Shown: positions 1 to 10,970 of the stretch, one piece after another | Position numbering within the stretch: the stretch's first letter is position 1 | Layout of the letters: each line of letters opens with the position of its first letter | Source: Dactylonectria macrodidyma | Taxonomy: Eukaryota > Ascomycota > Sordariomycetes > Hypocreales > Nectriaceae | Length of the DNA stretch: 64,000 bases | Direction: 5' to 3' | Assembly: GCA_020744425.1 (NCBI GenBank) | Contig: JAGMUV010000038.1 | Span: 1 to 64,000, forward strand | Position numbers and translations under genes: made by a program | Notes under the pieces: generated by a model | Told to the model about the DNA's origin: nothing | Databases searched by the model: none | Seen by the model: only the letters and a program-made list of their open reading frames with translations

Positions 1-143
1 TCTTTCTGGGGGAAGACCTCATCTCAGAAGCTACAGCTTACAAAGGACCGCGAGAAGTAAGTAGCACTAAGTATATTTAGAGTACGGTTGAGGCTAATTT
101 AAAGGTCAGAATTAGAGATCTTCTCGTCGTGCTATTCTTTCGA

Positions 144-1237
144 ATGATTGAATCCAATCTGATGGTTCAGGAAAACTCAGCAGCCCAAAACGCCTTGCAG
201 ATTGAAGAAAACAACCAGGGGGATGGAAGTCATGAAAATGAGGAACAGGCCTATAACAATCGATTCTCGCTGACGAGTTCTCACTATATTTCCACTCGGT
301 TAGTGAATATCTAGTATCATGATTTAGTTCGCCCTCTAATCTTAATAGGGACGGTGGTGCACGCATAACCGCAACGCCAACGTCATCTTCATGGCAGACT
401 GGTAATAACTTGAGTCCGACCTCAGGGCAGGCGCCCACCAATACCTACGACAGGTCAGGACCAGAGCATTCAGTTAGTGTGAATTAATTACATTCCTATT
501 AATTAGGAGCTAACTCGCAATATACCACGACTACTCGGAAACGCTCTCTCCCCACTCAAGATGAAGAACGTCCAGTGGCAAAAAGGCAGCTGTTGTGCCA
601 GACCCGCGACGTAATTGATGTAGACGCTTTAGGTTCCGAAAATCTGCCTATCATCCCCCAACTAACGTCTCATCCCGCCCCTGTGGCCTTGCCATCTACG
701 ACAGGAAATATAGGGTCTACGCAAGTCACAGATGAAGTCACACTTCTACGTGAGGCGCATATGACTGGACAACCTCAAAATACTACTCGTGCTGTAGAAT
801 GCCAAGTGTTGACAGCCACAAACGACTTTCTACACCCACAGAACAAAGGTCAACCTTCACTAGCGGGCTTCCACTTAAAGCTCATAGCTAATCAAGCACT
901 AGGGGCGCGGAAATGTTGGTTCTATTTTAGCGTTTACGAGTCTCCAAATCGGAGCAGGCTCTTGGACTCCAAAGGACAATTTTGGACAACGTCGCTTGAA
1001 AAGATTATGCAGTGGTGTCCCTTTATAAGGACTGACCAGGAGCTGAACTTTACGCTTAAAATACCCGCAAGAGAAAATACAGCTCCAAGGGAACATCGTG
1101 CCAAGGTGTTTATTAATGATGAGGAGGGATTTGTGCGTCTGCGGAGGTTTTTTAAGCTGCAGGTAGAGGATTGTATTTGGATGGAACGAGATTCTTCGAG
1201 GATTTTAGAGTTTGAGATTATTCTTAGACCATTGTAG
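144..1237 (+). CDS. Hypothetical protein, three exons (312 aa)
   Basis: I do not recognise this protein. The model joins exons 144-298, 349-401 and 507-1237. Intron 1 (299-348, 50 bp, donor GTTAGT, acceptor AATAG) restores an Arg codon. Intron 2 (402-506, 105 bp, donor GTAATA, acceptor ATTAG) keeps frame and skips two in-frame stops. The first ATG of the open frame is at 144. The N-terminal half is polar, Gln/Asn/Ser/Thr-rich and probably disordered. The C-terminal ~130 residues (about 180-312) are more ordered, with alternating hydrophobic residues, several Trp and Phe, and the ending LEFEIILRPL. No signal peptide or membrane segment is visible. The exon phases fit well, but no homologue supports the model. 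Confidence 0.5.
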
Positions 1238-2082
1238 TATAGTACAATTCAAGCTTGGTGTCAGTTTAATTAGCCCTGTTTAATTTCTCATCCGCTCCCT
1301 CCTTTGATATCTTCCTCTACTCCACATAGTTTCTTCTTGTTTCTCCAAGCGCTCCCGTCATTAGCATAAAGTCGCTTAGAGCGGCGTTGTTGTTTCCAGA
1401 CAGTCCACAATTAACGTGAGAACATTCTTAGTCTAGAAGGCAGTTCCACATCGTCTTCAGCCAACTCGGATCCGGCCAAAACGCGAGTAAGGTCAGGAAG
1501 TGGCCAAGGTCAAGAAATGGAAGTTCGAAGACCAAGTCCTCAGGATGAGCTGAGCGTGACGATATGGAATGTCAAGAGGAACCACCATAGATGATTTATG
1601 ACTAAGGAATCTTCTTAAGGAATTTTTGTTGATAGGTTCGGTGGATGATTGTGCAGGGATGAGCGCGATTTAGTACTGAGCTAAGAGGAAGGATTAAGCG
1701 TATACATCTGGTTCGCCTTCAGCGGGGTTACTCGCCTCAGTGCATTGTGTTGTCCAATAGAACTGCAGGCCTTTATTCAGGGATTACAGCATGAATGTGG
1801 CGTTGTTGCTACGCCATGTTGAGTTGCAAAAGTGTGCCTTGCGCATGGCTTGCAACCAGGCAGAATTTTGTTCCCCACCCACCATATGTTACCGAATACC
1901 GCAGAGCATCCTACTATATAAAGTATGAACTTCTCCAGCGTAGTTTCCCTTTCTCCACCTGTTCCTCCTCTTCATTCCCCTCACATCATGAGCCAAGTTG
2001 TCCACGGTGATTCGTATACCTTGTTCATTTCGTCAGCACCCTTTGCTTTCCGGCCCCATTTTCCGACTTCAACCTCTCAAAG
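1238..2082. other. Intergenic region with core promoter of the next gene
   Basis: I see no convincing gene here. The 3' part is the presumed promoter and leader of the gene at 2083; it becomes pyrimidine-rich from about 1940. Confidence 0.4.
1915..1923 (+). promoter_or_regulatory. Putative TATA box for the 2083-3513 gene
   Basis: TATATAAAG lies about 160 bp upstream of the ATG at 2083 and is followed by CT-rich leader sequence, as is common in fungal promoters. The assignment is inference. Confidence 0.4.
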
Positions 2083-3513
2083 ATGGGCCAATTATGCGGC
2101 AGAGAGTCCGACCAAGACCCGACACCGAACGCCCGCGTTTCTCTTCCCGACTTCACTTCTAAAGCACCGCATGACAAGGGCAAAGCGAGGCAACCTCAGG
2201 GCATTGCCCACCAATCCAGTATACGGATCGTCACTCAAGATGATGATGCACCGCAGTATGAGTCTATAGCTTCAGTCGACGCTCTGCTCCAAATTATACG
2301 GCAGGCAGACTGTCTGAAACTATGCGGGATCCCGGGTGCTTTCAACATCCTCAAGGAGCGACATTTCGACATATGGATTGACAGCAACTACCAGCTGAAC
2401 TCGGACACTAGGAATGCGATCCAATTGATAGCTCTGATCTGCCTGCAGCTGGGAAAAGCTACCGATTGCAACATGACCTTCTACTTTACGAGCTACCCCA
2501 ATACAAAGAGCAAGAACCTCTCAGATAATTCCAGGAATTGTCTCAAATCCCTGAGGGATCTGTGGGGTACTGATAGCTGGAAGGGGGCTGTTCAACTTGT
2601 GGCTGGTGCATCTATACTGGAAACTGAATTGGGGATCCAGAAATGGCTCAACAACGAGGAAAATTTCGCAAAGGGGGAAACTGAAGATGAGAAGCACGTC
2701 AAGCTTCTAGGCCATGTTCGTGAGAAAATGCTCCCATATTGGCATGGGTGGCACCAGCGGGACTTGAACGCCGAAAGCCTGATCCGGTACCACGGCTCGG
2801 CTATCTTCGCAGCCCAAAAACAGCCCAAATCCCTCAACTCCATTCGTTTCATCTACGAAAGGTCAATGGGATATTACATACGTCTCATGAAGCAAAGTAC
2901 GGCCGATCCGAGTAAGGATGTGTATCCTATCACCAACCTCTTCTTGTTGGGGTCTATCATGCAGCCAACCGAGATAGCTTCAATCAAGAAGTTCCATGAA
3001 AGCGAGGGGAACGAGATGGCTAAGGAGGCAAAGAAACTTCTCCGACAGCAGAGCCAGCAACAGGCGGAAGTCGTCAAAGGGCAGGGCACCCAGTTCCAAA
3101 TCTCCTCCGTGCTCATGACCAAGCACCTGAGTCAAACCGCCGTTAGTGGGTACATCGAAATCGACAACTTTGCTACGAAAGAGAACGACATCAATGACCT
3201 GACGTCTCTTGATGAGTCCGAGGTACTCAAATGTCTCCTAAGCCCGAAGGCTATATTCAAGATACTCAATAGCCACAATCCACTGATCGACAACCTCGAT
3301 TTTATTACCAAGAAGGAGCTATATAGCAACATACCTCTATTGGGACACAACTCCATTATCACCGTTCCCACAGTTAAGCAGCTCAAGGATGCTTTGCACA
3401 TTGAGGACCTTTCCGCCTTGCCGCGTGCCGACGACAGCGACGACGAGGGCTATAACGGACCGATTCAAACTCCCGCCCCAGTCAGTGTTACCATCAAGGC
3501 AGCACCAGAGTAG
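2083..3513 (+). CDS. Hypothetical protein with possible N-terminal lipid-modification signal (476 aa)
   Basis: An uninterrupted single-exon frame of 476 residues. Family not recognised. It begins MGQLCGRES: Gly2 is available for myristoylation and Cys5 for S-acylation, an arrangement seen in many dually acylated membrane-associated proteins, so peripheral membrane attachment is a reasonable guess. Residues 1-55 are polar and low in complexity. The middle (about 60-330) is predicted mostly helical with scattered Trp and Tyr. A Gln-rich stretch (RQQSQQQ) sits near residue 325, and the C-terminus is acidic (DDSDDEG) then Pro-rich. There is no secretion signal, transmembrane segment or catalytic motif. 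A TATA-like box lies about 160 bp upstream. Codon use looks normal and the frame is long, so it is very likely a real gene. Confidence 0.75.
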   Translation: MGQLCGRESDQDPTPNARVSLPDFTSKAPHDKGKARQPQGIAHQSSIRIVTQDDDAPQYESIASVDALLQIIRQADCLKLCGIPGAFNILKERHFDIWIDSNYQLNSDTRNAIQLIALICLQLGKATDCNMTFYFTSYPNTKSKNLSDNSRNCLKSLRDLWGTDSWKGAVQLVAGASILETELGIQKWLNNEENFAKGETEDEKHVKLLGHVREKMLPYWHGWHQRDLNAESLIRYHGSAIFAAQKQPKSLNSIRFIYERSMGYYIRLMKQSTADPSKDVYPITNLFLLGSIMQPTEIASIKKFHESEGNEMAKEAKKLLRQQSQQQAEVVKGQGTQFQISSVLMTKHLSQTAVSGYIEIDNFATKENDINDLTSLDESEVLKCLLSPKAIFKILNSHNPLIDNLDFITKKELYSNIPLLGHNSIITVPTVKQLKDALHIEDLSALPRADDSDDEGYNGPIQTPAPVSVTIKAAPE

Positions 3514-4535
3514 AGTGAATAGATCTCAACGTCAGTCTGGATAATAAAATATTCTTTTGCCTTCATACTTAAGATCATAGTTCCTGTGCGTAGAGCTGGC
3601 TGTGGTCCTTAACTTCACAGCCTATCTGTAGTTACGCGATTGGGTTCATGAGCAAGACTGTTCTCTTGTGAGGACACCAAGACGCGCCGAATAAGCTACA
3701 GGAAGCGTAAATAGTCACGGCGAAATCGAATGAGAAGGAACGGCACTCTTGAACCCACACAGAGAACGGCAAGGCACCTTGATTCGTACAGTACACTAGG
3801 AGGGGCGACATTGTGTTGCTCGGTCTTGCGGTGATGGCGGTCCACGTCGCACCGACGAGACTAGGCCGTTCTGACAATGTGTAATCATTGTTTAGCGTGA
3901 CGGAACAGACTTGGACTGAACAGAAGTAGTGGACTGAGCAGAAGTGGACTAAAGGACAGAAGTGGACTGGACAGAAGTGGACCTAAGGACAGAAGTGGTT
4001 CATACCTAACTTGATACATAAAGCAACGCAAAGTACCTTCTACGCTCAATTACATCTTGGGTTGTATTTATTATTGCGCAGCCTACTATGCTATCGCTAT
4101 GGCAGATACCAATAGTCGACCAGTTATTTTACGTCTCAATATGAGAAAGTTAGGCATGACATAAATAAGAATGGGGAATACCAATATAAAAATAGGTTCA
4201 GTTAACCAATCCAGAAAGGACGCCTTCCCTACTTATAATTAGCAGACGCTTATTCATTCCAGGCATACTACTATTACTATAGCCAGCCCTTTTTGTTACG
4301 GCTTGGTTCACCGAACAGCGATAGAGGCCTTATAGTGCGGGAAATGTGCCCAGATGATTGCCAGCACAGTGATCATTAACCAATCTTTTGCCCCTTGGTA
4401 TAGCGGTCTAGCACGGCCGTTACATCTCTTAGGATGCCATACCGTTAACAGCATTAAGCAGTCCCAAAAGCGTCACTTACTTCATGCCCGCGGGTTTCCA
4501 CCTTCCACAATGAAATGACCCCGACTTCTATATCG
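3514..4535. other. Intergenic, no gene recognised
   Basis: Only short shadow frames are present. It includes the 15-18 bp minisatellite listed at 3911-3999; the rest is AT-rich unique sequence. Confidence 0.4.
3911..3999. repeat. Degenerate 15-18 bp tandem repeat
   Basis: Five or so irregular units built on TGGAC..(A)GGACAGAAG occur head to tail. They are similar in style, but not in sequence, to the repeats at 5333-5429 and 5640-5841. Confidence 0.6.
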
Positions 4536-5025
4536 CTAGCCGTAGAGCGCACTGAATGTAGTGGAGTTTCTCAAATATTGTAATACATCTAGCTCATTCA
4601 GGTATTGCACGTTAATTGTGTCTTCTGCCTGAAATGGGTCATGCTGATCAATCTCTGCCCCTGAATTCGAAGTGCCGGATGGATATACAGGCATCTCCTC
4701 CTCCAGGCTACAAATGCCATTCTCTGCATACTCGCCATTGGTCTCATCCAATAGGAATAATGCCTCCTCTTTTCTCATATTGGGTGGGTTAGACTCGTCG
4801 ATGGTGTCTGGTGCTGATCCATTTCGCGGTTAGATTCGTCGATAGTGTCGAGCGCTGATCCGAGTCGATGACTTTCCGTAGGAGAACTGCCTGTGGGTGA
4901 TGTTTGGCCAACCTCTGCTGTGTCCTCTCTGACGGTGATTTGATTGGAATTTGGCAGTTCTGACTGCTGTCGCCGTGCGTTTCGCGTTGAACGCCTCTGT
5001 CGTCTTGGATATGCTTGGGGCCCAC
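4536..5025 (-). pseudogene. Degenerate coding region of unknown origin
   Basis: Two adjacent minus-strand frames (5025-4789 and 4778-4536) have protein-like composition and read as one sequence broken by a frame change near 4785. The downstream part is acidic (LDETNGEYAENG and EEEMP stretches) and ends at a stop at 4536. The upstream part is basic and Gln/Ser-rich. I do not recognise the family. Its position between two blocks of subterminal-type tandem repeats suggests the remains of a mobile element, which is inference. Confidence 0.25.
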
Positions 5026-5332
5026 GTACAGTAGATGGTTTGGAACTAGTAGTTCGTCAGTAGTTGCATGTTAACATGTGTGATAACGCATACCAGAAGA
5101 TTAAAATCCGGAATTGTTTCACCATTAGGGATATGGCCTCCGACGCTGAAATCACCGGCTATAGGGTCAAAAAAGAACAATGCAGTGAGTATCTTGACCT
5201 TTTGCCCTAATTCTTTAACCTTCCTTAATCCGCTCTGGCCACTCTTTCTGACAGCATCAAAATACCGTCGCCTAGTAACTTTATCACCACATTATGGCTG
5301 AGCTTCCTGATACCCCAACATCCATTTCTGAC

Positions 5333-5429
5333 CTTTGATAAAACTGGACATTTGACAAAACTGGGGTTTTGGTAAAGCTGGACGTTTGGCAAAACTGGAC
5401 ATTTGACCAAAACTGGATATTTGTCAAAT
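5333..5429 (+). repeat. About five copies of a ~17-bp repeat
   Basis: Head-to-tail variants of AAAACTGGACATTTGAC (17-18 bp, diverged). The core resembles the 19-bp unit at 5640-5841, and an inverted copy lies at about 5897-5925. Confidence 0.7.
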
Positions 5430-5639
5430 GTTAGAGTGAATTGCTTGTATTCATGTGTTCCCCCTTGCTGCTTGAGGTTTTAGAGCAAGCTCTATATGCC
5501 TTTTCTGTGCTATGTAGAATCAACTGGAAGTTGCTTGCTAAGCCTGTGGCAATAGGTGGCAACTGTCATCTTTAATGACAATATTTATCAGCTTTTCAAG
5601 CTACTTCCATGAGCTTCCTTTTGCCACTATTCAACAATA

Positions 5640-5841
5640 TTTGACTAAAGCCGGGATGTTTGACTAAAACCAGGATCTTTGACTAAAACCGGGATCTTTG
5701 ACTAAAACCGGGATCTTTGACTAAAACCAGGATGTTTGACTAAAACCGGGATGTTTGACTAAAACCGGGATGTTTGACTAAAACAGGGATCTTTGACTAA
5801 AACAGGGATCTTTGACTAAAACAGGGATCTTTGACTAAAAC
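5640..5841 (+). repeat. 19-bp tandem repeat, about 10.6 copies
   Basis: The unit TTTGACTAAAACCGGGATC starts at 5640 and repeats every 19 bases to 5830, with a final partial copy. Variation is confined to a few positions (CCGGGATC, CCGGGATG, CCAGGATC, CAGGGATC). Variants cluster along the array (copies 8-10 are CAGGGATC), as expected from stepwise duplication. Confidence 0.9.
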
Positions 5842-5964
5842 TGCTGCGGCTCTCAAACCTGGGAGTCCGATAATCAAGCTCGAGATTTGAAGGCTCCAGT
5901 TTTAGTCAAATGTCCAGTTCAGCAACTGGGACAAAGATCTGGCATATGACGAATTCCCGCCGAC

Positions 5965-6450
5965 ATGCAGTCACTACTCGATCGAATGGAAGTTACTTTT
6001 GAACAAAGGAGGAAGACTAACGAAGCTTACATATGTACAATCCAGAACTCGAGCAAGATCTTGTGCTGGCGCCAGGTGCGTTCTGGAACAGGTCTTTGCA
6101 GCAAAAGGTCGAGGGCCGCGTCTAAAAGAAAACACCAGCGACTAAATGCTACGAAACCCGAGGAGACTGACGTCGCCGTATCTGTCTCGGACCGAGCTGA
6201 ACAGAGTTTATCGAAATCTTACCCCGAATTCAATATAAACTGGGAGGAAGTAGAGAAGCAGCTGCGAGCTTGCAGCCCTTTGTTCCGCGGAGGGAGGAAA
6301 CTACAGATTGAAGTAAGGTTCATCTGCAAGGCCAAGATCCAGTCGGCCGCAATGAAAACCCGATCAAGCGCCAGACGAAGAGGAGGAGCCACAGGACGGC
6401 AACACGCCGAACTGCAAGCCGAGCAAGAAGAAGCCGAGGCTGCTGGTTGA
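5965..6450 (+). CDS. Hypothetical basic protein (161 aa), doubtful
   Basis: An ATG-initiated frame starting just after the repeat block. The product is basic and polar, with an N-terminal helix-like segment, a middle segment with aromatic and hydrophobic residues (FNINWEEVEKQLRACSP) and a C-terminal Arg-rich then Glu-rich tail ending EEAEAAG. No domain is recognised and no intron is evident. It could be an exon of a longer gene or a relic of the repeat-flanked element. Confidence 0.3.
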   Translation: MQSLLDRMEVTFEQRRKTNEAYICTIQNSSKILCWRQVRSGTGLCSKRSRAASKRKHQRLNATKPEETDVAVSVSDRAEQSLSKSYPEFNINWEEVEKQLRACSPLFRGGRKLQIEVRFICKAKIQSAAMKTRSSARRRGGATGRQHAELQAEQEEAEAAG

Positions 6451-6932
6451 CTGATGCGAAAAGACTAAATCCTAGCCGATTAAGTCAAAAGGTCTTGCTA
6501 TAACCGTGGTTGAACGATTACAGCTTGCTAGCTTTATAGGCTTAAGGTGCAATTGCCCACATTGCATGCGTTTCCACATCATCGACCGAATCATTGGCGC
6601 AGAGTTTATGCTATTATGCAATGTGATGGACCCCCTTGCTCAGGAGCACAGTGCTATCGGGATCCAGAGCAAGGAAATGTGCATATCAGGAATGTTTCCT
6701 ACCCCCGCCGACCTTATCACCCCTGTAGCTAAAGGTAGCCCTAGACAGGTGCAGGTGAACCGCTTCCAAGGCCTGCTGGATATTTGTCTCTGCTCTGTGT
6801 TCCTTGACTTCCAGGCCGTCAAGGTCTTGACCGGATGGTGTGTGGTGTGCATGAAGGTATTCGCCCATTGGATGGCTAAGATGTCGAATTTCATTACCCT
6901 TGGGTCGACCTCAAATATAGGTATTAAAATAA

Positions 6933-7685
6933 TTATGAATCTATATTCATATTACGACCTGCATACACAAATCCAACTGTATGAGCATCAGAACCATCTA
7001 CTCTGCTCTCAAGCCAAAACGCCAATTCCTCCTTACCCATAACCCTAGCGAGATCGGCATATGCCCAAACGTAGTTCCCGACCACCGCATCCGCCCTCGC
7101 CCCTAAATCGAAAAGGAGGGAGATGGTCTTTAAAGCTTCCTCCTCCGGCAGATAAAGAGCATACACAACAGGTGTCGCACCATATGAGTCTTCAATATCT
7201 GGTTCCACATGATAGTTTTGGACGAAATTGCAGATCTCGGCCAGTAACCCCTGTCTTGCTGCAGCATGTAGACCGGTTGCGCAAGACTCCCCATCTGGAG
7301 AAGCACCACATCCTAATAGCAACTTGGCTGTGCTGAGACGCCCGTTGATGAGAGATAGGAAAAGAGGAGTAGCCATATCGTATTTAGTATCCGCGTTGAC
7401 CTCTGAGAATACCAACAGCCGTTCGATAATGTTATCCTTGCCGTAGTAGGCGGCGATGTGTAGCGGAGTGAGGGAGAGAAGAGTGCTATCTTGTGGGATA
7501 TAATCTGGAGCGCCACTCTTATCGGGTTGAAAGTCTCCGAGGGGGAAGATACTCGAGGAGAGGATCACTTCATCCTCCGTGTCTTTGAAATTATGGAGGT
7601 CGGTGATGGATTTTTGAAGTGCGTCAATAATGAAGCTGGCCCGCTTAAGCAATGTATGCTTGAGGGAGGGTTGGATGGGAATCAT
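6933..7685 (-). CDS. Ankyrin-repeat protein (250 aa)
   Basis: A single-exon frame starting at ATG 7685. Residues about 70-200 form three to four ankyrin repeats, recognisable from LTPLHIAAYYG, ATPLFLSLINGRLSTAKLLLGCGA and GLHAAARQGLL, with a further diverged repeat around SYGATPVVYALYLPEEEALKTI. The N-terminal 60 residues are helical and the C-terminus has no repeat. Ankyrin repeats bind proteins; the partner cannot be told. It differs from the NLR-type repeats elsewhere in the window, which carry GQTPLSWA cores. It is divergent from the FlbA-type gene, sharing a ~300-bp intergenic region. Confidence 0.75.
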   Translation of the reverse strand: MIPIQPSLKHTLLKRASFIIDALQKSITDLHNFKDTEDEVILSSSIFPLGDFQPDKSGAPDYIPQDSTLLSLTPLHIAAYYGKDNIIERLLVFSEVNADTKYDMATPLFLSLINGRLSTAKLLLGCGASPDGESCATGLHAAARQGLLAEICNFVQNYHVEPDIEDSYGATPVVYALYLPEEEALKTISLLFDLGARADAVVGNYVWAYADLARVMGKEELAFWLESRVDGSDAHTVGFVYAGRNMNIDS

Positions 7686-8014
7686 CTTGAACGGTGCTGG
7701 TGAGTGATAAATGGCTGAGGGTAGAGGATGGAGATGAATGATCTCAAAGCATGGAGAGGTCTCCGTTTATATAGTCAGTGAGCTGCTCTTGAAAGGGCCC
7801 GATAGCGATTGGATCGAAGAAGGGAGTCGCGGCAGACGTAGCGCGACAGGCTTGCCATATCTTGGTGGAGTCATAGAGGTGAGCCAATCCGCGGGGACGG
7901 TAGCTCGTTAGGCACACTGTGTCGCCACTTTCTTTGCTCGTCGCGCATACGAAGCTTATCGGTTAGTCGTGCCGCATCCTAGTCTCTCGTTCCCCGCGGC
8001 CCACGGATCCTCAG

Positions 8015-10264
8015 TCTGCCTCTGCTCCCTCGCCCTCTGATACCCTCGACCAGCGCTCTGCTGCATCCCGCCCCTCGCTCTCAGATCGCCCCCGCCCCCC
8101 CCAAGACACCGCCACCGCCGCCGCTGCTACTGCCGCTACTATTGGAGCCACCACCGGTACTCCTCCAGCCCACCCCCCACTCCCACCGCCATACCGTCTC
8201 CGTCTCGACACGAAACCAGCGATCGTCAACCAGCATCTTCGCTCTCGCCGCGGCCGCCTTGGACAGAACCCAGAACGCCATCGCGACCATCTCGGAGCCC
8301 TCGATCCGCCACGGCAATCCAACAGCACCCTTTCGAGACTCCCTCCTGCCCAGCTCCAACCCCAGCTCTGAGCCCTCCAGCCCCGACAGGAAGTACCGCC
8401 TCAAGAGCACCTCGAACCAATCCCTCTTGTCCAGCTCCAACATAGACAGCGCCCTCGCTTCCCAGGCGCCCACGGCGAACCACCCACTGTCCCAGCCCTA
8501 CGCGACCACAGACCCAAACCAACCTCCTCCCATCAAGGCTCCTCCTGCCACGGCAAACAAAATGCATCAAACGTCTTCGCGCTTGTTGCGCATGACGGAC
8601 GATGACCGGCCTTTCACAAGGGCATGTACCATGGTTCTACAATACTTACATCCGCCTCGCCGTTTTTGTGCGCCGGTGGCTCTGCGGCTTTCCGCGCGGG
8701 CATGAGACGCCACCCGTCTGAAACGCAGCTCCCGTACCCGTTCTCGTCTGAGCGATGGCTGACTTTGGTTGCACCATAGGACTTCAAGAATCTCTTTTCC
8801 ACTCTCCTCGTCAGCCTGTTGCCGCTCTCTGCCCACCGCGTCCGATTGGCTAAGGTCGAATATACCTTCCTCTCCGAAGATGCTATCAACAACCTTGGAT
8901 CTCTCAAGTTCTCCCAGTCAAACCGCATGCCCGATCCCAAGGACCCTTCTCGCATTATCACCACCACCACAACTACTACCTTCTCTATGGCTAAGGATAT
9001 GGCCCGCTCTATCTGCCAGCGCTTCGTTGAGGCCCGCTTTATTGAGGCTGCCGATGGCAAGTACCAGCAGGTGTACAACATGAAGGGATCCGTCTGGCAA
9101 TTGACGCCTAAAGGAGTCACTGTGCTGGACAGGTTCTGCTCGAGAAACGGCATTCAGCAGAAGCAGGTGACAGAGCTCGCCAACCTCGGTGCGACCCAGC
9201 TAGTGCTCTTCGAGCGAGATGCCCAAACGGATAAGCTGCTCCAGGACCAGGGCACTATCGAGGTCATTTTCCGCCGGTTCGTTGGTTCTGAGGGCCGAAA
9301 CATCAAGTCGACGGTCAACGCTGCTGATTCAGACTCGCTAGAGGATTACAGGGACGGCCTGACCGGTGTTAAGATGGCTGCTGAGCGTAAGGTGAACGGA
9401 AAGTCGTATCGCGACACCTTCACTGGCAAGGCTGCTACTGACTGGCTAATGGACTGCTCGACTATTGTCGATCGACGCGAGACTGTTGAGATTGCTGCTC
9501 TTTTCGTCGAGTACGATCTGGTTGAGGTTGTCGCCCAAGATCGAGCCTACATGTCCCAGAACCCTGGCTGCAACATGTTGCAGCCCACCAAGTATGCTAT
9601 CTACCAAATCTCGCAGCACGGCAAGGATCTTCTCAACGGTACTGGCTCGAGGGGACGTGCCTTGGAAAGCGAAGGCGGTGCCCCTTCGCAGCGAAACGGC
9701 ATTACCCGTGACTCCAACACTCCGCGACTCGACAAGATTCTCACTGACCCTGCACTCCGCCTGCTCTTCCGCGAGAACCTTCGCGATACCCACTGCGAGG
9801 AGAACCTGTCGTTCTACCAGGATGTGGATGAGTTCGTCCGCAGCTGCAAGACCGTGACCCATGTAGCCCAGAAGAACCCTAGCAGCACCTCGATGGAGGG
9901 CGTCGAGGAGATCATGGCCCAAGCGTACAGGATCTATAACGCTTTCCTGGCCCCCGGATCTCCTTGCGAGCTCAACATTAACCACCAGCTCCGCAACAAC
10001 CTTGCCACCCGAATGACTAAGGCCGTTGGACAGGACGTTGCCATGATCGACACCCTCCAAGAAGTGACGTCCCTCTTTGAGGACGCCCAAAACGCGGTTT
10101 TCCAGCTGATGGCTAGTGTAAGTTTTGACTAAACCCCTTTCTCACCACGCCGACGGGCGCTGACAATGTATCTGTAGGATTCCGTGCCAAAGTTCCTTCG
10201 CAGCCCCACGTACCAAACATTAATGAGGTCCAGCTTCCAACCCCACATTACCCCCTGTGACTAA
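8015..10264 (+). CDS. flbA: FlbA-type regulator of G-protein signalling (DEP-RGS)
   Basis: RGS proteins of the FlbA/Rgs1 family speed GTP hydrolysis on a heterotrimeric G-protein alpha subunit; in Aspergillus, FlbA thereby damps vegetative growth signalling and permits conidiation. Exon 1 ends at 8621 (KMHQTSSRLLRMTDDDRPFTR). A GC-AG intron (8622-8779) follows. Exon 2 (8780-10117) contains the fungal DEP-related region (NLGSLKFSQSNRMPDPKDPSR, a poly-Thr run, SMAKDMARSICQRF), a second DEP domain (DTFTGKAATDWLMDC) and the RGS domain from DPALRLLFRENLRDTHCEENLSFY. A 60-bp intron (10118-10177, GTAAGT...TGTAG) leads to DSVPKFLRSPTY and a stop at 10262-10264. The start is unresolved: the frame used by exon 1 is open from 7983 without an ATG, and the upstream Ala/Ser/Pro-rich coding looks better in another frame, so there is a missed upstream intron or an indel near a C-run at about 8172. 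The C-terminal tail seems short for the family. Confidence 0.85.
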
Positions 10265-10970
10265 TGCAAGACAGATCTCATATCGCATCTACATGATCCT
10301 CGAGATATCACATGTCATCAAGACTGACCCTCGCATTCGCACTGACCTAGCACTGACTTTCCGGCTTGAATCTGCACAATTTGGCTATTCTACTCCCGCG
10401 CCAACGCCTCCCCAACACATTGGCCCGAACCTGTCCTCGTCGCGCGAGCAAACACCTCAGACCGCGGATCCCGAGTCTTGTCCCATATCCCAAACCTGTC
10501 CCATGTCCCACATCTTCTCTCAAATCCCAAAGTCATTTTCATATCTCAAAATCTGCCCCATATCCCAAATCAATCTCCAGATCCTCGCCGGTAAGCATGA
10601 AGGATCTACCTCTGTATGATGTCAATGTCGCCAGAGGCGGCCATTTGAGGGCGTTCTTTCGGTTACTCCTGCTTTGCTCACTTGACGGTTGAGTTACCAT
10701 ACAAGCCAACCTCTGGAGATATCAGAAGCACGGCATGCCTCAGACCACTCTTTCAGACCGATTAAGAGGCCTACCGTCTAAGTCCGAGGTCACCCATCCT
10801 GCCCAACGCGGGCAGTGAGTCCCAAGGAAGTGAATCCCATCTTGATCGAGCGAATTTGCGGCCTGATAAGGACTATTGTCCCTCCCGCACAGAAGCCGAA
10901 GATCCATGGAGCGGTGCCACTCCGTCCTTATTATCATCAATTAACTGGTGCCAACTATAACCATGTAGAC
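10265..10970. other. Intergenic, no gene recognised
   Basis: A low-complexity stretch at about 10480-10580 repeats CCCATATCCCAAA-like words. No credible reading frame is present. Confidence 0.4.

Noticed and set aside
6506..7042. Plus-strand frame of 178 codons
   Set aside because: Partly antisense to the ankyrin gene (6933-7685), no domain, unnatural composition.
8081..8473. Minus-strand Gly/Arg-rich frames opposite the FlbA-type exon 1
   Set aside because: They are shadows of the GC-rich coding exon; the plus strand encodes recognisable FlbA residues.
9446..10090. Minus-strand frame of 214 codons
   Set aside because: Entirely antisense to the DEP/RGS coding exon.
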